NCBI GenBank assembly: GCA_023053545.1 | Contig: JAKZAN010000005.1 | Location: forward strand, 9,486,001-9,550,000 | Length of the DNA stretch: 64,000 nucleotides | DNA from: Lepidurus packardi | Taxonomy: Eukaryota > Arthropoda > Branchiopoda > Notostraca > Triopsidae | Direction of reading: 5' to 3' | In this document: piece by piece, positions 14,401-28,155 of the stretch | How the letters are laid out: each line of letters opens with the position of its first letter | Numbering within the stretch: the first letter of the stretch is position 1 | Notes under the pieces: model-generated | What the model saw: only the letters and a program-made list of their open reading frames with translations | The model's database searches: none | Told to the model about the DNA's origin: nothing | Translations under genes and position numbers: made by a program

Positions 14401-17400
14401 TCTGTTCTCAGAAACACAAGTGAAAAAAATGAAATTCTCTAGAATAATTCTACTCTAAATTAACTTTTTTTTTAAAGAAAATACAAGCATTCATAAACAA
14501 AAGAACCTAGCATTGATAGACTAATAGTGTAAGGGCGGGAGATGTGAAAGAAAAACTTTTACGAGTTCACAACAGATGGTTTCAGAAGAAAAACAAAACA
14601 GTTCACGAAACGTATAGTTCATCTTACACATATTTTATGGGTCGTTTTATTGTTGTCTGCAGTTTATTGTTCCTTTTTATTTGCTATTTGATTGTTTAAT
14701 TTATAGCCGGGAACATTTATAGATTAGATGTTAGGCCATTTGGATCTTTTATGTCGTTGCCGTTATTTCTTCTTCATTCAACCTCAAGTTGCAACGACAA
14801 ATCTACTTGTACTTTAGTGCTTCTAGTGCCCTACTTTTAGAGCTTTGGGTTGTACTTCTGCTAGTCGTTCAAACTGAATTGACTTGAACTGTATATCACA
14901 GATTGAAATCTATTGTTGAAAGTGAATAGAATAGCCCAAGTTTCACTTGCAGTGTCATGGGAATTACAACTGTATGTTGTTAGCATGTCATCCTGCGTTT
15001 CGTATGTCGAGACTTGCCTTTATAGATTGAAGATAAATATGTTCAGACGCATTAGTAATGTAAGTTCACACGCCTATTGGCCCTAGTTGTCCTTTATAGT
15101 GATGGGGGAGATTTAACCTCGTGTGTGCTGCTGTAATGAAGCCATTTATGACATGGCATATAAGGGCAAGAGCATTGGAGATGGCAATCGATGTGCGCTT
15201 ATTGGTTACCGGGCCCAGGGAGGGCTAGCTTTTGGGGTTTTAATGTTCATAACGGCACACATGGTGTGTCGTGCAGACCTATAAACCCGATCGTAACTTG
15301 ACATGAAAAAGCACTCAATCTATACTCCTTTGCAACACAGTATACTTCCTTCTCTTTCACCTTGCAGCTTCTTAACCTAACACAAGCACTTACACGCGAC
15401 ATACATGCGAAAAATAGGCCTTGGAAACTCGAAACCTTCAACGGATCAATGAAAGTCTTTTCTGTATACAAAACCTAGAATGGAATAAATTGTCAACAAA
15501 ATTCACTACCTTATATGTTAACACACATTTCATTACGGCTTGGAGTGCCGAAATAAACTATATACTCTCATTAACTCATTAAATCTGTTGAAACGATCAA
15601 GCCTCTTTTAAAAAAACAATTCTAAAGACTGAAACGTGTAACGGGTAAAATGGTGTAAGATAAAACAAGCTAAAAGTGAATGCGTCGAAAACCTTGAAAG
15701 AATTTCCACCTTTGAATTATGATCAATAACTCAATTACGCCACACTAATACCTACAAAAAGAACTGTGAGAACCTACGTGATACCACGCAACTTTCATCT
15801 GGGATACTAAAAGACTATTGTCTACATTGGCCCAACTTATTGCATGCAGTATTGCAATCCTTTTAGACAACTAAGATAGAAATAACAAAAAATAAAAAAA
15901 AGCAGGAAAGCAAAAAAAAAAACGAACAAAGGTAAAAGAATAAGTACTTACAATCGTTGCAAACTAGCAGCCCGACTGAAGGTATCATCCAACAAGAATT
16001 GCAAACGGTTGTGGCTCAAACGCCTGGGGCACAAACAAAAATAAACCCAATATGAAACATAGGTATCTACCAAATCAGTTGTTCATGCCTTGTACGAAGT
16101 TGCTAAAAGAGAGAGAGATTGCCCAAGAGGAACATAAGCCAAAAAGTAGGAAAGAAAAATAAAGACTTTGACATTCGCTTCTTCGAGTCCAACAGGTTCA
16201 CATTATACAAATAATAACGCAAGATTTGCTCCCAACCCCTAAAAGAAAATGATAGGGATGAAGCTTTTACATCTCTATGATTTTGCCTATAAAAACATGC
16301 CCGAGCTTGTGTATAGCGGTCTTGTTTCCATATTCATAAGACCACCCAGCCAAAGAAAAATCTTAACGGAGATGTTCAGTGTTGAATAGCAGCATGCATT
16401 AGGAAGCCTTCAAGCAGAGATAAAAGCTACACGATGCTTATCATCTGAACATTTCTTCTCCTCGGAAAAACTTGAATGCCAGGCTCCTTAAGTCATATAT
16501 GTGTGTTGTGTTGTGCTGTCTTGTGTATCAAAGAGAAAATAAAACTGGACAAAGCTTTTGAGAACCTTGCGTCATTTCAAGAACTATAATTCTCCCAAAC
16601 GCATGTCATCTGTCATTTGCAGTTAAGACTTAGCTTGCAGAACTTAACCATGAATCCCTGCATTCATATTCAATTGCTTTACGCAAAATAATTTAAAGTT
16701 TATTACCGTCTTAACTCTTTAAGTACTAGGACTCCTTTTAACTACTATAATTTAAATGTCGTGCAATAAAAAAACTGTATTTAAACTTTTATTGTCTGTT
16801 TAACTAAACATTTTGTAAATGATCTAAACTTAATACTACCTGCAATATACTTTACAACCATATAGTACACTACACATGCTCTTAATAGTAACTATGATCA
16901 CCACTAGAGTGTCCGAATTTCCGTAAATTGTGGACACTAAACAAAATCGTGAATTGAAAAGATCTTTTGGTAAGCAGTAATTTCAATAATCCACAATTTT
17001 TATATAGTTTTGAACGAGGAAAACAATTCTCAACATCTGTTCTATACTGTCAAGAGAAAAGCATACAAAACCCAGAAATTTCGTCGAAAATGAAACTATA
17101 CTTACAGTAAACGGAGTTGGGTAAATGGTTCCAGATCCGCTTCATTGAGTTGCGTTATGTTATTCCCTTCGAGATATCTATACAACACAGAAAAAGGGAA
17201 ACAATTAGGACTTGTATAACGCCACATGGGGAAAGCTTTTCCCTTTACGTATTTATTTGTCCTATGCCCACAAACCTAATTCCAACCACGCCCCTCAACC
17301 CATTAGCATGCGAACACTAAAAGATATCTACTACTCCTTTTACTCTACAAAAAATAAATACAAAATTACATTTCCTCCCTAGATAGGCGCAATAGAATCT

Positions 17401-20400
17401 TTGAAAAGCATGCCATGGGCGGGGCCTCAATTATTTACCTATTGAGTTTTTATTCCATGTCCTGAACCCCATTTAAGCTTGAATAAAACGGTTAATTGCT
17501 TAGGTTCGTCGAGGTTAAACTGTTCTCGTTGAAAAACGTCCTCCCTCACCCAAAACCGATTTTAAACGCGAATTTCCGTACCCGAAAAAAGTATTTCTAG
17601 ATTAGGAAAGCGAGTTTTGAACACTCGTGCCCATTAAACCTGTCTAGGATGATGAACTTGCATGGAGCAGGGCCCAAGCTCCTTCTACGGCATGCTGAGG
17701 CGAGTGGAAAAGTGACTACCTTTCATTTAGTACGCTTTTCTCATCGTATCTTACTCCCACCTTGCTCTTTTCACACTTTAAAAACGTTATAGCGAAAGGT
17801 TCAGACCAAACCCCCCCTTTTCGGGACGTTTTTAATACACTGAAAAAGCTCTGTGTGCCTCTTTCTTTTTGCATACACTATATATCTTCCAGGAAGTTGA
17901 CCTTCAAGGTTCGATTTTCCGAACGTTAGTATATATACAATCTACCTGAAAGCACGTTGTATTGTAGACTGTATCAAAACCCTTCAAAATCTTCAATGTT
18001 TCGTCAAGAACGTTTTTGTACTCGACTTTACAGGAAAGGATGGGGGGTAGGAAGTGAAGACTTTAAGGGTGCTGACAAGACTGACTGATGACCACTGCAA
18101 TTAACATTTACATAGTTTCTGGACAAGAATTTAAGGACGAGCTGTACATACGTTACCCAAAAAATCCTTTAAGGACGGAAAAAAGGGAACGTGTGCTGAC
18201 CTGACGAAAGAGAAGTTGCCCTAATTGCTTTTTTTATCTTTCTTTTCTGTTTCTTTCCCTTTTTTTCTGTGTTTGAAGGGTGTGTACACAAGTGAAGTTA
18301 GTGGCTGTGACGTGAAGATGGATATCGCGGAGTAAAAAGCTTGTTGGAGAAGTGGGTCTGTAATCCTTTAAGTCAGAAAAGAGTCGTTGTAGTTTTCCCT
18401 CTGTTCTAACTTGTATTCGAAAGAGGGGGCCAAGCAGAAAGAGGCTGGCAAACGCATAGGGACACTCTCTACTTCAAGGTATGCTCGTTTGAGCGCTAAC
18501 GGATGAGAACATTCCAGGCAAGTGACATCGCATAAGAAGCTTGTCACTGTCAAACCCTGAGCATGCACCAACGCTATCGGCGACTTCCCCCAGTAACCAT
18601 CTGTAGTGACGGGACTTGACTAACAATAAGGGTATTGGAAGTTTGGGATGTGCGGGTTTCGGTTTAAGGAGAACCGATGTTTCTTGGGGTTCAGCCAGGA
18701 AAAGAGACCCCAAAACTCGTGCAAATTGATTGTTGCTTGTCCAGTAGAGATGGAGAGTTGTACACGCTATCTGAGAACCGCCCTACGATCTCTCGGCTGT
18801 AATACCTTCTGTACAACACTTGGCCAGACACGCCCACATGAAAATGTAACTTTTTAAAAATAACATAAAAAATGCTGACGAGAAGCCTTGAACAGAATTG
18901 GGAAGATTGCAGCTACTCCCTTAAGCCAATGGCGTTTAAAAAGTAGGTAAATAGAAGCCTTCCTCCTTTAATGATTCAACCTGTGCAAGATGCTTCGATA
19001 TTATCGAAGAAAATTGTCAAATTTCAGAGCTTTTCAAACAAGGCACATTGGGGTATGTTTGCTATTTTGAGCGTAGTTGTGCAAGATAGGACATCTGTCA
19101 GACGAAGGTAAAGAAAACGTGTTTTCGAACAATATATTCAGTATTTTTAGTTTATTCAAAAGGCATTTCAGAAAGGGCAAACATTTTGACGTTTTTGGAG
19201 ACAGTTGACATAGCCTAGAGTCAAATGTTTTGAACACGATTTACAATTTTGAATTTCAATTTTGTGGGCAGCTTCTCAAAGCTTTGCGACAAGAAGTTTG
19301 TTATTCCAAGTGACTGGATTTAATTCAATTCAATTCAATTTAACATTCTGCATATCTAAGAAAGTAAAATTTCAAAAGCAAACTCGCTTAAATGGAACGT
19401 TCGAATTTGGGAATAGTAGCTTGGAAGAATACCTATATTACTTCCATGCTTTTGCTTAATACATGCTAAGAAATTTTGAATTTGTGAAACTCAGATCAGA
19501 AATTAAAATCACGGCACCGGATATCGTAAAAGTGTAAGTAACACATCCTCTATGCTTGAGAAATTCGAGCTATAAGAGAGTTCAGTAACGTACCTTCCGG
19601 AAAAAGAATTTCCGAAAAAAAAATGTTGAGCAAAATTCAGTTTCTAGAGTTTCCAAACCTTAGAATAGTGGTTGCAAATACATGGAGCGTTGCCATGGGA
19701 AAAGAATGAAATGCCTACACTCATTATTGGTGACATGTTTTGATTCCTTATACCCTTCGACGTCCTAATAATCTCTTAATTGAATCCATAGTTTTTTGGG
19801 CGACTAAGAGCGGTTCTGTGTTGTTACCTCGCGATAAAAAAATCTCTATAGAAGCTACTTGAGAAGTAAATTGATGGGACTGATAGGAAAACATTGGCTA
19901 TTCTGTGTGAGTTTGCCTCATTTGATCGAAAATGAAACACGATAACGAGTTAGTAAAGGGAAAATCTTGGCTAGAAAGGGAATCTTGCTATAAAGGAATG
20001 TTAATGCTTTGGTAAAGGCCGCGTCCTGAACCCGTCTTTTGACCTACTGCTGGGTGGCTAACGACCCAAACTTCTTGGCAGGCAATGGCGAACGCCAAGA
20101 AAACCCCTCTCGTCTTGGTTCCTCGTTTCTTTTCTTGAAGCTTGTCGACATGGACAAACCCTACTCCGCCTCTTACAGACAAATGACGTCCAGCCACAAA
20201 AGTGGAAACTAAAAAGCAATAAATAAATAGGTAATTAAGGGAGATCCCATAACCTCAAGACCCTCCGCCTATTACACTATAGAACAAGATTTCATCTCGA
20301 GACCTTTGAAATTCCTTTCTTGGGCATAACTTGCCCCTTCTAATCCATTCAACTGTCACAATTCATGTAGCGGCAGACTTGGTTTACTAAACTATGGCTT

Positions 20401-23400
20401 CTTTTTCGCCACAGACACTGTACTACGCAGTCCACATCTATGGGCAAGTATAGTTTCCTACGCAGAGTCTTTTGTACTAGTTGCTCAAACTCTTTGACGA
20501 GCTCTTAGACTCCAATTAACTTTATTTCCCGCCCTATTAAGGTAACGCCATTTTGCTGTATTTTAAGAGCACAAGGGGAGCCGTAGAACAACAATAATTA
20601 ATTAGATGCCATACTGGTGCACAGCGCCTCTACACGCAAGTGCTACCGAGACGGCGCTATCCCGTACGGTTCAGGACAATAAAGCAGTAATTACACGAAA
20701 ACTACTGCATCTGATGGGCCTCAATTCTTTACAAACTCCTCGCCCAGGTCACGCACTACACAATAGCTGTGTTGACAGGTATAGAAAATAGGTTCTACAA
20801 GCGTTAAAACAGGTCAGAAAGGTGACTACAGTGTCCCCGGGTCGAACCGTCGGCGCTGCGAACGTTTTCAAATTAACAAGCCAAGCCTAAATCTTCACCC
20901 TGCGCTGAAACCCTACTGTTTCACTACCCAAAGAGTATCCCCAAAAGCACAGTACCCATTGTGCCCAAAACATACCCAAGAGCGATTACAAGAACAAAAT
21001 GAGATTCTCAAAGCCTGTTTTGAGAAAATTAACGTTGCGGTCGTTTTCTGCTAACGGAAGATAGTATGCCAACACAGTACCCTAGTGTTTGTATACATAA
21101 AGTACCATAACAAACCCAAACGTGAGGAGTTATTCTGAGAAAGCTGAGTTGTCAAAATCAAATCGATCTGACTGCATAACAGGGGAGATCGCACGACTCA
21201 CAGTTGCGCACATAATCAATCCCCAGCGAGTCGACTTGGGGAAAAAACGTCAACTATTCCTTTGTGCAAGCGACCGGGCTGAATTTCGTCCTCCTGTCGA
21301 GTCGGCAAAGGCGTCGTTGAGGAAACGCGCCAGGGAATAGGGAATTGATCTGGGACTATGAGTCGTTTATTTGCATAAGGGATTACGAATAAATGGAGTT
21401 CGTTTAATACAAGATGGGGACTCTTCATCTCTCAGCAAAATCGAACGCCTTGATTAAAAAGGGAGAGGGAGGGGTGCTTCCCTCCGTTTCCAAACTTTCA
21501 AGTACGTATTAGAAGCTTCTCAAGCGTTTTAGACAATGCAGATTTCCAAATGAGTTTCCTTTCCCTCATTTTGCCTCACAAGTTGTATGCAAATTCCCAG
21601 CTTCCTAGAACTCTTTTTAGCCCTCCCTCATTTCAATTAACCTTAGGACCACACACTCTTTCAAACTGTTTGCCAAAAAAAAAAAAAAAATTAGAAAGAA
21701 AAAGCACAAAAAATAAGTTCTCAACTTCTTAATTCCAGGTGAGTTCGTGAAGGTTGAGGCAACAGAGAAGTTATATACAAAGCACGCTCAAACAAGAAAA
21801 GGAAAACGGACGTTTGAAAAAAAAGAGCCATTAGTTTGCGACTAATTAAGGGCATGAATTAGCACTACCTTGTATAATAATGCCGTGTTCGCGCTCTGGC
21901 CACCCATGTTGGAGAAGGCCTTAACGATTTAGCTTTCGGATTCTTTGAAGACAGAACTGGACTGCATTAAATGAGGTAAGTCCGCAAAACCAATTTTTTT
22001 TTTTAGCTTATAGAGCCCGCCAACGCTAATTCCTGAAAGGCTTGTGAAAGAACTACCGAAAGCTTTAGGAGCGCGTGACGTTCCAAGTCCTCGTGTGTGG
22101 GCCCCGTAAGTTTTTTTCTTTTCCCCATGCAGATCATTCGTCTTCCACGAGTGACTTCTTGCATGCTGAAGAAAAACTGCACGGAACTCGGAAAGTTAAT
22201 TCGCTTTGTTTTTGTTTTTTAGCTTTAATCTGCGAAAAGGGTAAAATAAATCAGTGGAAAGGACACCTATAGAGGTATGGAAAAAAAACTTTCTTTTTGT
22301 TAATTATTGGACCCCCAAAGTCTTAAAAAAATATTGTTAAAAAAACACCTGCAGTTTTTGTGCAGTCTAGGTTGAAAGTTTACATTCAGGAAACGCAGTA
22401 TACGAAAGAGTCAATCTGAAAATCAAAGGACTTTCAAGTGTTTTTTTAAAGAAAAAACAAAGAAAACGAGAAAAAAAGAAATAGTGCTGGCCAGGTGGGA
22501 AGATGGTTGTTGTCCTATAAACCAACCGCGAACGAACCGAAGCTGCAGGTGCAAAAAACTGCCTCGAAAGTAGTCTGACACAAAAAAACAAATACGATCG
22601 GGCGATGCTCGAACTATACAACCTGTTCTTTTTATTTCTTTCTCTTATTTTTAATTTTGGGGCCACCAAACAGACTTCCAATGCGTACCGCGTCTCTTGT
22701 ATTGGTTCCAAACCTAAGCCTCGCCCCTTTCCGCAATGTAAACAAAACCACCCTCTTATTTTCTTTTCCTATCCAAAAAACAGTCGTTGCTATACTTTAC
22801 CTATATTTCCCTATATTTAGCATTTTGAGCCTCACCACGCCCTCCTTTTACCCCCCAAATTATGAAATAAAGGACTTTCGACTGTTGGCTTTGGCGGTTT
22901 ATGTACCAAAAAGGGTCAAATTTCCCATGAATTGTAGAGAAAGACAGGGGAACAGGGGACGGCACTAAATTTAAAGATATACCCTGACATGTAGAAAGAT
23001 GTACGAGTCCTTAAGCTCGGCTCTAGCCATTTCTTACAGTGTCACTTTATGCCTTGGGACCATTTAGGTGAGCAATTGTGGACCACGTATCCATAATTTG
23101 TCATGGAAAAGTTTTTTTTTTCTAGTGCGGTATATGACTTGAACCACTTGACAGATTGCTTACTAAACATGGCGAACCATTTTCCCAAAGGGAGCATTCC
23201 ACTTTGAGGAATGCCTGACTATACAGTACATGCTGCAGGTGAACTTTCCATGAAATTGGGTTTGAATGTTTAAAAGTCCAATTGCACGGAAGCAATACAG
23301 GTGTACACGCTCTAGTGTCCCTGTTCTTTTAAGGAAACAAGGGAGAGAGAATACCTGAGCAAGTAGAAGTAAGATTACAACTCTACACTGTATAGACTTG

Positions 23401-26400
23401 GACACCTCTTGAAACGTAACGCGTAAAACAGTGCTCAGTTGTTGGACTCAGTGTCATTAATTTACTCCCTCCGGAAGGTTTACAACTGAACTAGGAGAGA
23501 AGGGGACAAAAGAGCATTTTAGCGTGACAAGCTCGACCACTTGCATTGTCCTTTGCTAGACCTGCAGGGGAAAAGGAGCTACCGTGGAAAAACAAGAAGC
23601 CCTGCCTGAGCACATTAGACATAAAACTTAATCAATAAAACTTGACAGGTTTTACCTCAACAACTTCTTAGACCTTGTCAACCAGAAAACCACTGCCAGA
23701 AGGTTCAAACCAAAACTTACATCTTAACCTTAACCTTGCGTAAACTTCAAGCTCACGAGACCCCCAAAGTAAGGTTCACAGAAGCTAGAACACGATGTAG
23801 TCTTTAAAGTTAGGATGCCAACTGTAACTGATATCTAACGCTAAACCTCCAAAATGTTTCCGGTTTACAACGTAAGAACACGCTGGGACTAATACCGTTC
23901 ATACCACTAGAAACACTGTACTATTACAGTAAAAAGTTTTCATTTAAAATCGGATTTCGAGGAAATTCTCCCTGAAATAGGTAAAAATTACCAACAACAC
24001 GTTCTAGAAGTGTTTAAATTAGGAAATTGTAAGATAACTACATACAATTGTTATAAATAAAAGCTAGTTTCCATTTTCACAGCATAGAAATGAATGTTTA
24101 CTATTTAACGCTAAAACATCCAATGTTCAAATACCAATGGAAACGCTAAAATATCAAATGTTCAATTACAAAATGTCTGTTTGAATGTTGAAATAGCACA
24201 TGTTTAGTGTTGAAAATGAAAGCTCCAAATGTTTTTAATAAGAAAGGGAATACACTAACAGATTTATATGAATTTCCGAGAATCTAAATTGAAAGCTTTA
24301 CAACATTGGTTTTCCCTTAAGCCAGCTGCGACAGACAATGTTGACCGGATTGGGACGTCACGTGTACTATATCCATTGCAAAAAGAAGGGCTACCAAGCG
24401 AAGTAAAACCAAGCAGGGGTAGCGCTCCGGGTTTCAGCTTCGCAATAAAGGAAGCAATTGGTGGCTTGTATTTTTTTGGCGGGATAATACAGTGTCGAGG
24501 AAGACAGGGCTTTCCATTTTCTTCTGCCAAGGCCTGCAAGATAAAATTCTGCTCTTTTTTTTTCTTTCAAAAAAAGAACATGGAACCACAAAATAAAGTC
24601 TGAGAAAAACAGGCCATCAGCAAAAAACAGCCCGCATGTAAGGAATAGCCCGTATGTAAGGAAATGCGCTCTTTAAGGAAGGTATAAAACAGTCTAGAAA
24701 GTGACTAAGGATTTATGAACCACAAAAGTATAATTCTCCATTGACAAATTTCGTGAGAAAACTTGTTTATGGAGGCTTTAGGGAAGACAGCCAAGCATCC
24801 ATCTTTTCGGGGATAAAATGTTGTCGCCACAACCTCGAAGTTGACCAAGAAGTTAACCACCATCACCACCACGAGTCATACCTGGCTTTTGAAACGTCGC
24901 AACTCAGTAATCTGGTCTCAAGGGGCTTTTCCTTCTCTCTCTCTCTCTCTATTTCAATTTGAATGAGATTTGACTTTTTCACTCCCAAGTTGGAAAATGT
25001 TCGTTTCCTCATGCACTTGTCACAAATAGTGGTTCAGCCACAGTCAGCCTTGTGGGGCATATTGAAAGACGTCATAAAAGTTGCTTTATCACGAAGAGAG
25101 GTCCCTTACGGGGTAAAGGAACCATCTGGTCCCTTCAAATGCTGCGTGTGGCGGATAACGACAACAAAAACATACAGATTGTCTGCCCCAAAACCTTTTG
25201 TTTCCTTTAAAAACCTTACTTCCCGATTACCAACCGAGTCCATAGGCTCTCCGGAACCCTATAACTGCACTACTACATGTTGTTCCAGTCTATAACCTCC
25301 TGGAGGCGCCACCAAATACTCTCCTTTCTCCTTAACGTAAGTATTGTCTTTTCTTCTTCAATTAATGCTTGGCTCTAGAAGCTTTCCTTCGTTATATCTT
25401 TCTTTATTTCTAGCGGGGCCTGTAGCCCATTGTACGAACTCAATAAAAGGGAAGTCTCCAATGCTTTTCTCCGTTGGGGGAACATCCCTGATTTGGTTCG
25501 ATTGAGGTTGAAGGGCGTCGCCATTCAAGGGTCCTAGGCGCCTCTTCCTGGCGCCCAATATCTCTCGCCCCCAACACACATCTGCATTCTCCCATATTTT
25601 TTTTATGACAAACTGTTCAAAATCAGTCTCCCCCCTATATTTCAAACTCGGACTCAAACCCTGCCAAACCAAGCTAGAAAAAAAAATCTGGGACCCTAGG
25701 CCATTTCTAACACCCTTCAAAACTTGACTTCCAAAGCGTCCCACCAATTAATTCAGCCAGAAAAAAAGATATTAAACAGGGTAACGTTAACTCTGCTGTA
25801 GGTCTCCCCAAAACAAAGGACACTCTAGCGTGCTCTTGGGAGGAATATCCGGTAGCGTAATACATACCAAACCCCGGTAGACAGTTACTATATATATGAG
25901 GAACCAGCTGAGAGTTTTTTGGTGTTCGGCTTTGGGGAACAAGAGCGAAAGACATAAGAGAGTCAGACGCTAATATGTAACCGGAATTCTTGTAAACCTA
26001 AACTCGTGGAGAGGACCAGTGGAGTGGACGGAAATGCAACAACTTGAAGCAGGAAATATGCAATAAAAAGTCTCAATCCCAAGCACAGCACAGCATACCA
26101 CTCCCGAACTGTTATTAATGGTCGGGGACGGTAGAGAGCGAGGAGTCTATAAAACCTGTGGCTGTTGGCCTTATTTTGCTCACGGCACACACAACACACA
26201 TACAAGAGCATGGATTACGGTATACCCAAACATAATTTAGAAGGGTGTAACGTTTAAACTTTCATGTTGAATGCTGCCTTGTTAGAATCCTTAAGCAGCG
26301 GCTGATGGATGGTTTTTCGTTCCGAACTTTGCTCATTCTCCCTTTTTTCCTTTCACAAGGAGTTATCGTCGAGTCTAGTATCAACTGCAAAGGCCTTTTC

Positions 26401-28155
26401 CTGATTATGTTAGCATATTGCATTAAATCAGCAATTCCTGAGCCTCTAGCCTCTTTCACGTATGACGATATAAACTTTCCATGAGAGAGCTTTTGAGGAC
26501 ATCACATCACCTTCGATGTAGTATTCCACCTCGAGGAATCTTTGACTGGGAGAAATGAAAGAAAGGCTGAGGAAAAAATGGTAGAAAAATAAATACATAA
26601 AAAAGAAAAGGCAGACCAAAAAAAAGAGTCCACTTTTTTGGTAGGAGAAGAAATCACGATTAAGTTCGCCTCTTCAACACGATTCTATAGCCGCATAGCG
26701 TTAGGCCATTTTGATTACATGCCAAGACCCTATAAGACGGGGGGAGGGAGAAGACGACCGGAAAAGATTGCAAGGTCTCTCTCTCTGGCCCCCTTTGCTT
26801 TTTACGTTGTTTAATGTAGCTTTTACGAACGCAGACATACGTTACGATACGCTAGCTTAAAGTTCTTGCATCTTATAGAGGACGCTATTATAGCCCGTGT
26901 CGTATATCGTGCAGAAAGCTATTTCGGGTGGAAGGGAAAGAAAAATCCTTCTCTACCGGTTCACATATAAAAGGCTGCCCTACGTTTAAAAGAACATTAT
27001 TTGGCGACCCGACGCTGATGATTCAGGCTTATATTTCACTCAAAAACGCCTCGTTTCAGCTTAGCCGTCTTTAGCCTAGTCGCTAGTGAATTTATGCTGG
27101 TATTGTAAACAAAGAGGGAGGGGCTTGGAGCATAGACACTTCCTTCACTGACCCCTAGTAGCCGCTTTGGAAAATAAAAAAGATGTTTACTATGCAAGTT
27201 CGAAGCCTAGTTTCTATTTACCTGTCATTGTTAAAGATCTCCAAGAAATTCTTCCAAAGCAAAAAGTAAGGGAGGAGGAGTTTTTGTGTTAAGGCAAGGC
27301 TGAACCTTAGGCAGTGTTAGGGTGTAGTTGAGGATGTAATAGCCAGCAGGCCAGCACCCTTGCCAAATAAATCTTTGTAAAAGTCCTACCAGCTTAATTT
27401 TTTATTTGAAAATGTTCGAAGCCCAAAGTTACTTCCTTCTATCTTTTGCTCGGGTTCCTAGAAAAGGAGGTGGAGCTTAAAGTTAAGCCTGGGCTGGCCA
27501 ATATATTTGAGCAAAACAAAGACAGGTGCCCCACTAAGGCACTTCTGATTACAGCAGATAAGCGAAAACGGTGCAAGGCAATCTGTCAGACGGAGGAGCA
27601 ACTGTTCACTGTTGTAAATTTCATTGTTTTTTGGGGGAGTTTTTTTTTTTAAAAAAAACTGCATACAGCTCCTCCAGCTTTGTTTCCCAACGTTGTGTCT
27701 GTTCCTTTTCGTGAAATTTAACAAAAAGAAGAAGCTAAAAAAGGAGAATTTGGCAGGTTTGGGAATTGGTGGTGGAAAGAAAATAAAAGAGCAAAACCAC
27801 AAGAGTGAGCCCCCTTTGGGCTGGGGTCAGTAACGAGTAACGGGGCAACGTCAAACATTCTAGGAGGCCATAAAACATCTACTCACATTCTCTCTGCATT
27901 GCGGGGTAACCCCGGCGGGAATTCCGTAAGTCCACGACTGGCACAATTGACTGTGGTTCCTTCGCACGTACACAAATGCGCACATGCATCGGTGCTGTCG
28001 CTATTGCCGCTATTTGCACCTGAATTAATCGAAGCAATTTTGCTCGCGCTTTTCGGGGACGACTCGTCCCGTAAAGGTCTGCTTATGCTACTCACGCCCC
28101 CCACCAATTCCAGAAGCAGTAGGGCGATGAGAAACAAAAACCACGCCACTTGCAT
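2487..28155 (-). CDS. slit: Slit, secreted axon-guidance ligand for Robo receptors (complete, 28 coding exons)
   Basis: Secreted repellent ligand for Robo receptors. Exons in transcript order: 28155-27887, 17177-17106, 16023-15952, 9731-9660, 9570-9263, 9177-9033, 8734-8663, 8602-8531, 8448-8377, 8047-7976, 7908-7837, 7774-7611, 7550-7406, 7331-7185, 7122-7051, 6398-6327, 6247-6078, 5975-5768, 5711-5640, 5572-5501, 5392-5321, 5255-5092, 5033-4817, 4546-4147, 3891-3315, 3252-3026, 2970-2844, 2716-2487. Splicing gives 1477 residues plus stop, about the fly length. Domains: signal peptide 1-23; four LRR blocks with cysteine caps (about 62-264, 265-487, 488-689, 690-885); EGF1-2 (886-968, second split by an intron), EGF3-5 (to 1091), EGF6 plus laminin G (1092-1300), a Lys/Glu-rich linker, EGF7 (1362-1401), and a cystine knot ending [11 protein letters not shown]. 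Block 1 has the same LRR count as fly Slit. The start is the only ATG that places the hydrophobic leader at the N terminus. Coding exons are certain; the untranslated ends are not mapped. Confidence 0.97.
8863..8921. repeat. 11-bp inverted repeat carrying GCCAT motifs in a slit intron
   Basis: CCAAGATGGCG at 8863-8873 is the exact reverse complement of CGCCATCTTGG at 8911-8921. Both arms contain the AAGATGGC core bound by YY1/Pleiohomeotic-type zinc fingers. The pair lies in the intron between the cap exon and the first LRR exon of LRR block 2. Regulatory function is only inferred. Confidence 0.6.
9732..15951 (-). other. slit: slit intron 4 (6.2 kb)
   Basis: It separates LRR exon 3 from LRR exon 4, which join in phase 2. 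I find no coding exon or RNA gene. A TAAT/ATTA-rich cluster lies at 12331-12375. Overlapping open frames on both strands at 12692-12991 have no recognisable protein. The size makes it a plausible location for enhancers. Confidence 0.7.
19322..19341. repeat. (AATTC)n short tandem repeat
   Basis: Four consecutive AATTC-type units lie in slit intron 1. Confidence 0.7.
24934..24950. repeat. (TC)n microsatellite
   Basis: About eight TC dinucleotides in slit intron 1. Confidence 0.75.

Larger units (their letters stand above)
17178..27886 (-). other. slit: slit intron 1 (10.7 kb)
   Basis: It runs from the signal-peptide/N-cap exon (ending in phase 2 after AT) to the first LRR exon. I find no coding exon, tRNA or recognisable mobile-element protein. 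It holds an (AATTC)n run at 19322-19341, two roughly 36-bp imperfect tandem copies at 24107-24175, a short tandem repeat near 24630-24665, a (TC)n run at 24934-24950 and a poly-T/poly-A palindrome near 27639-27657. Open frames at 24264-24603 and 25358-25747 lack any identifiable domain. Confidence 0.7.

Noticed and set aside
16024-17105. Search for a missing second LRR exon of slit
   Set aside because: Vertebrate Slit has one more repeat in block 1, but fly Slit has the same number as here. No exon-like sequence was found in the gap and the flanking exons join in phase.
24264-24603. 91-111-codon frames on both strands in slit intron 1
   Set aside because: No domain or repeat-family match that I can recognise, and no partner exons.
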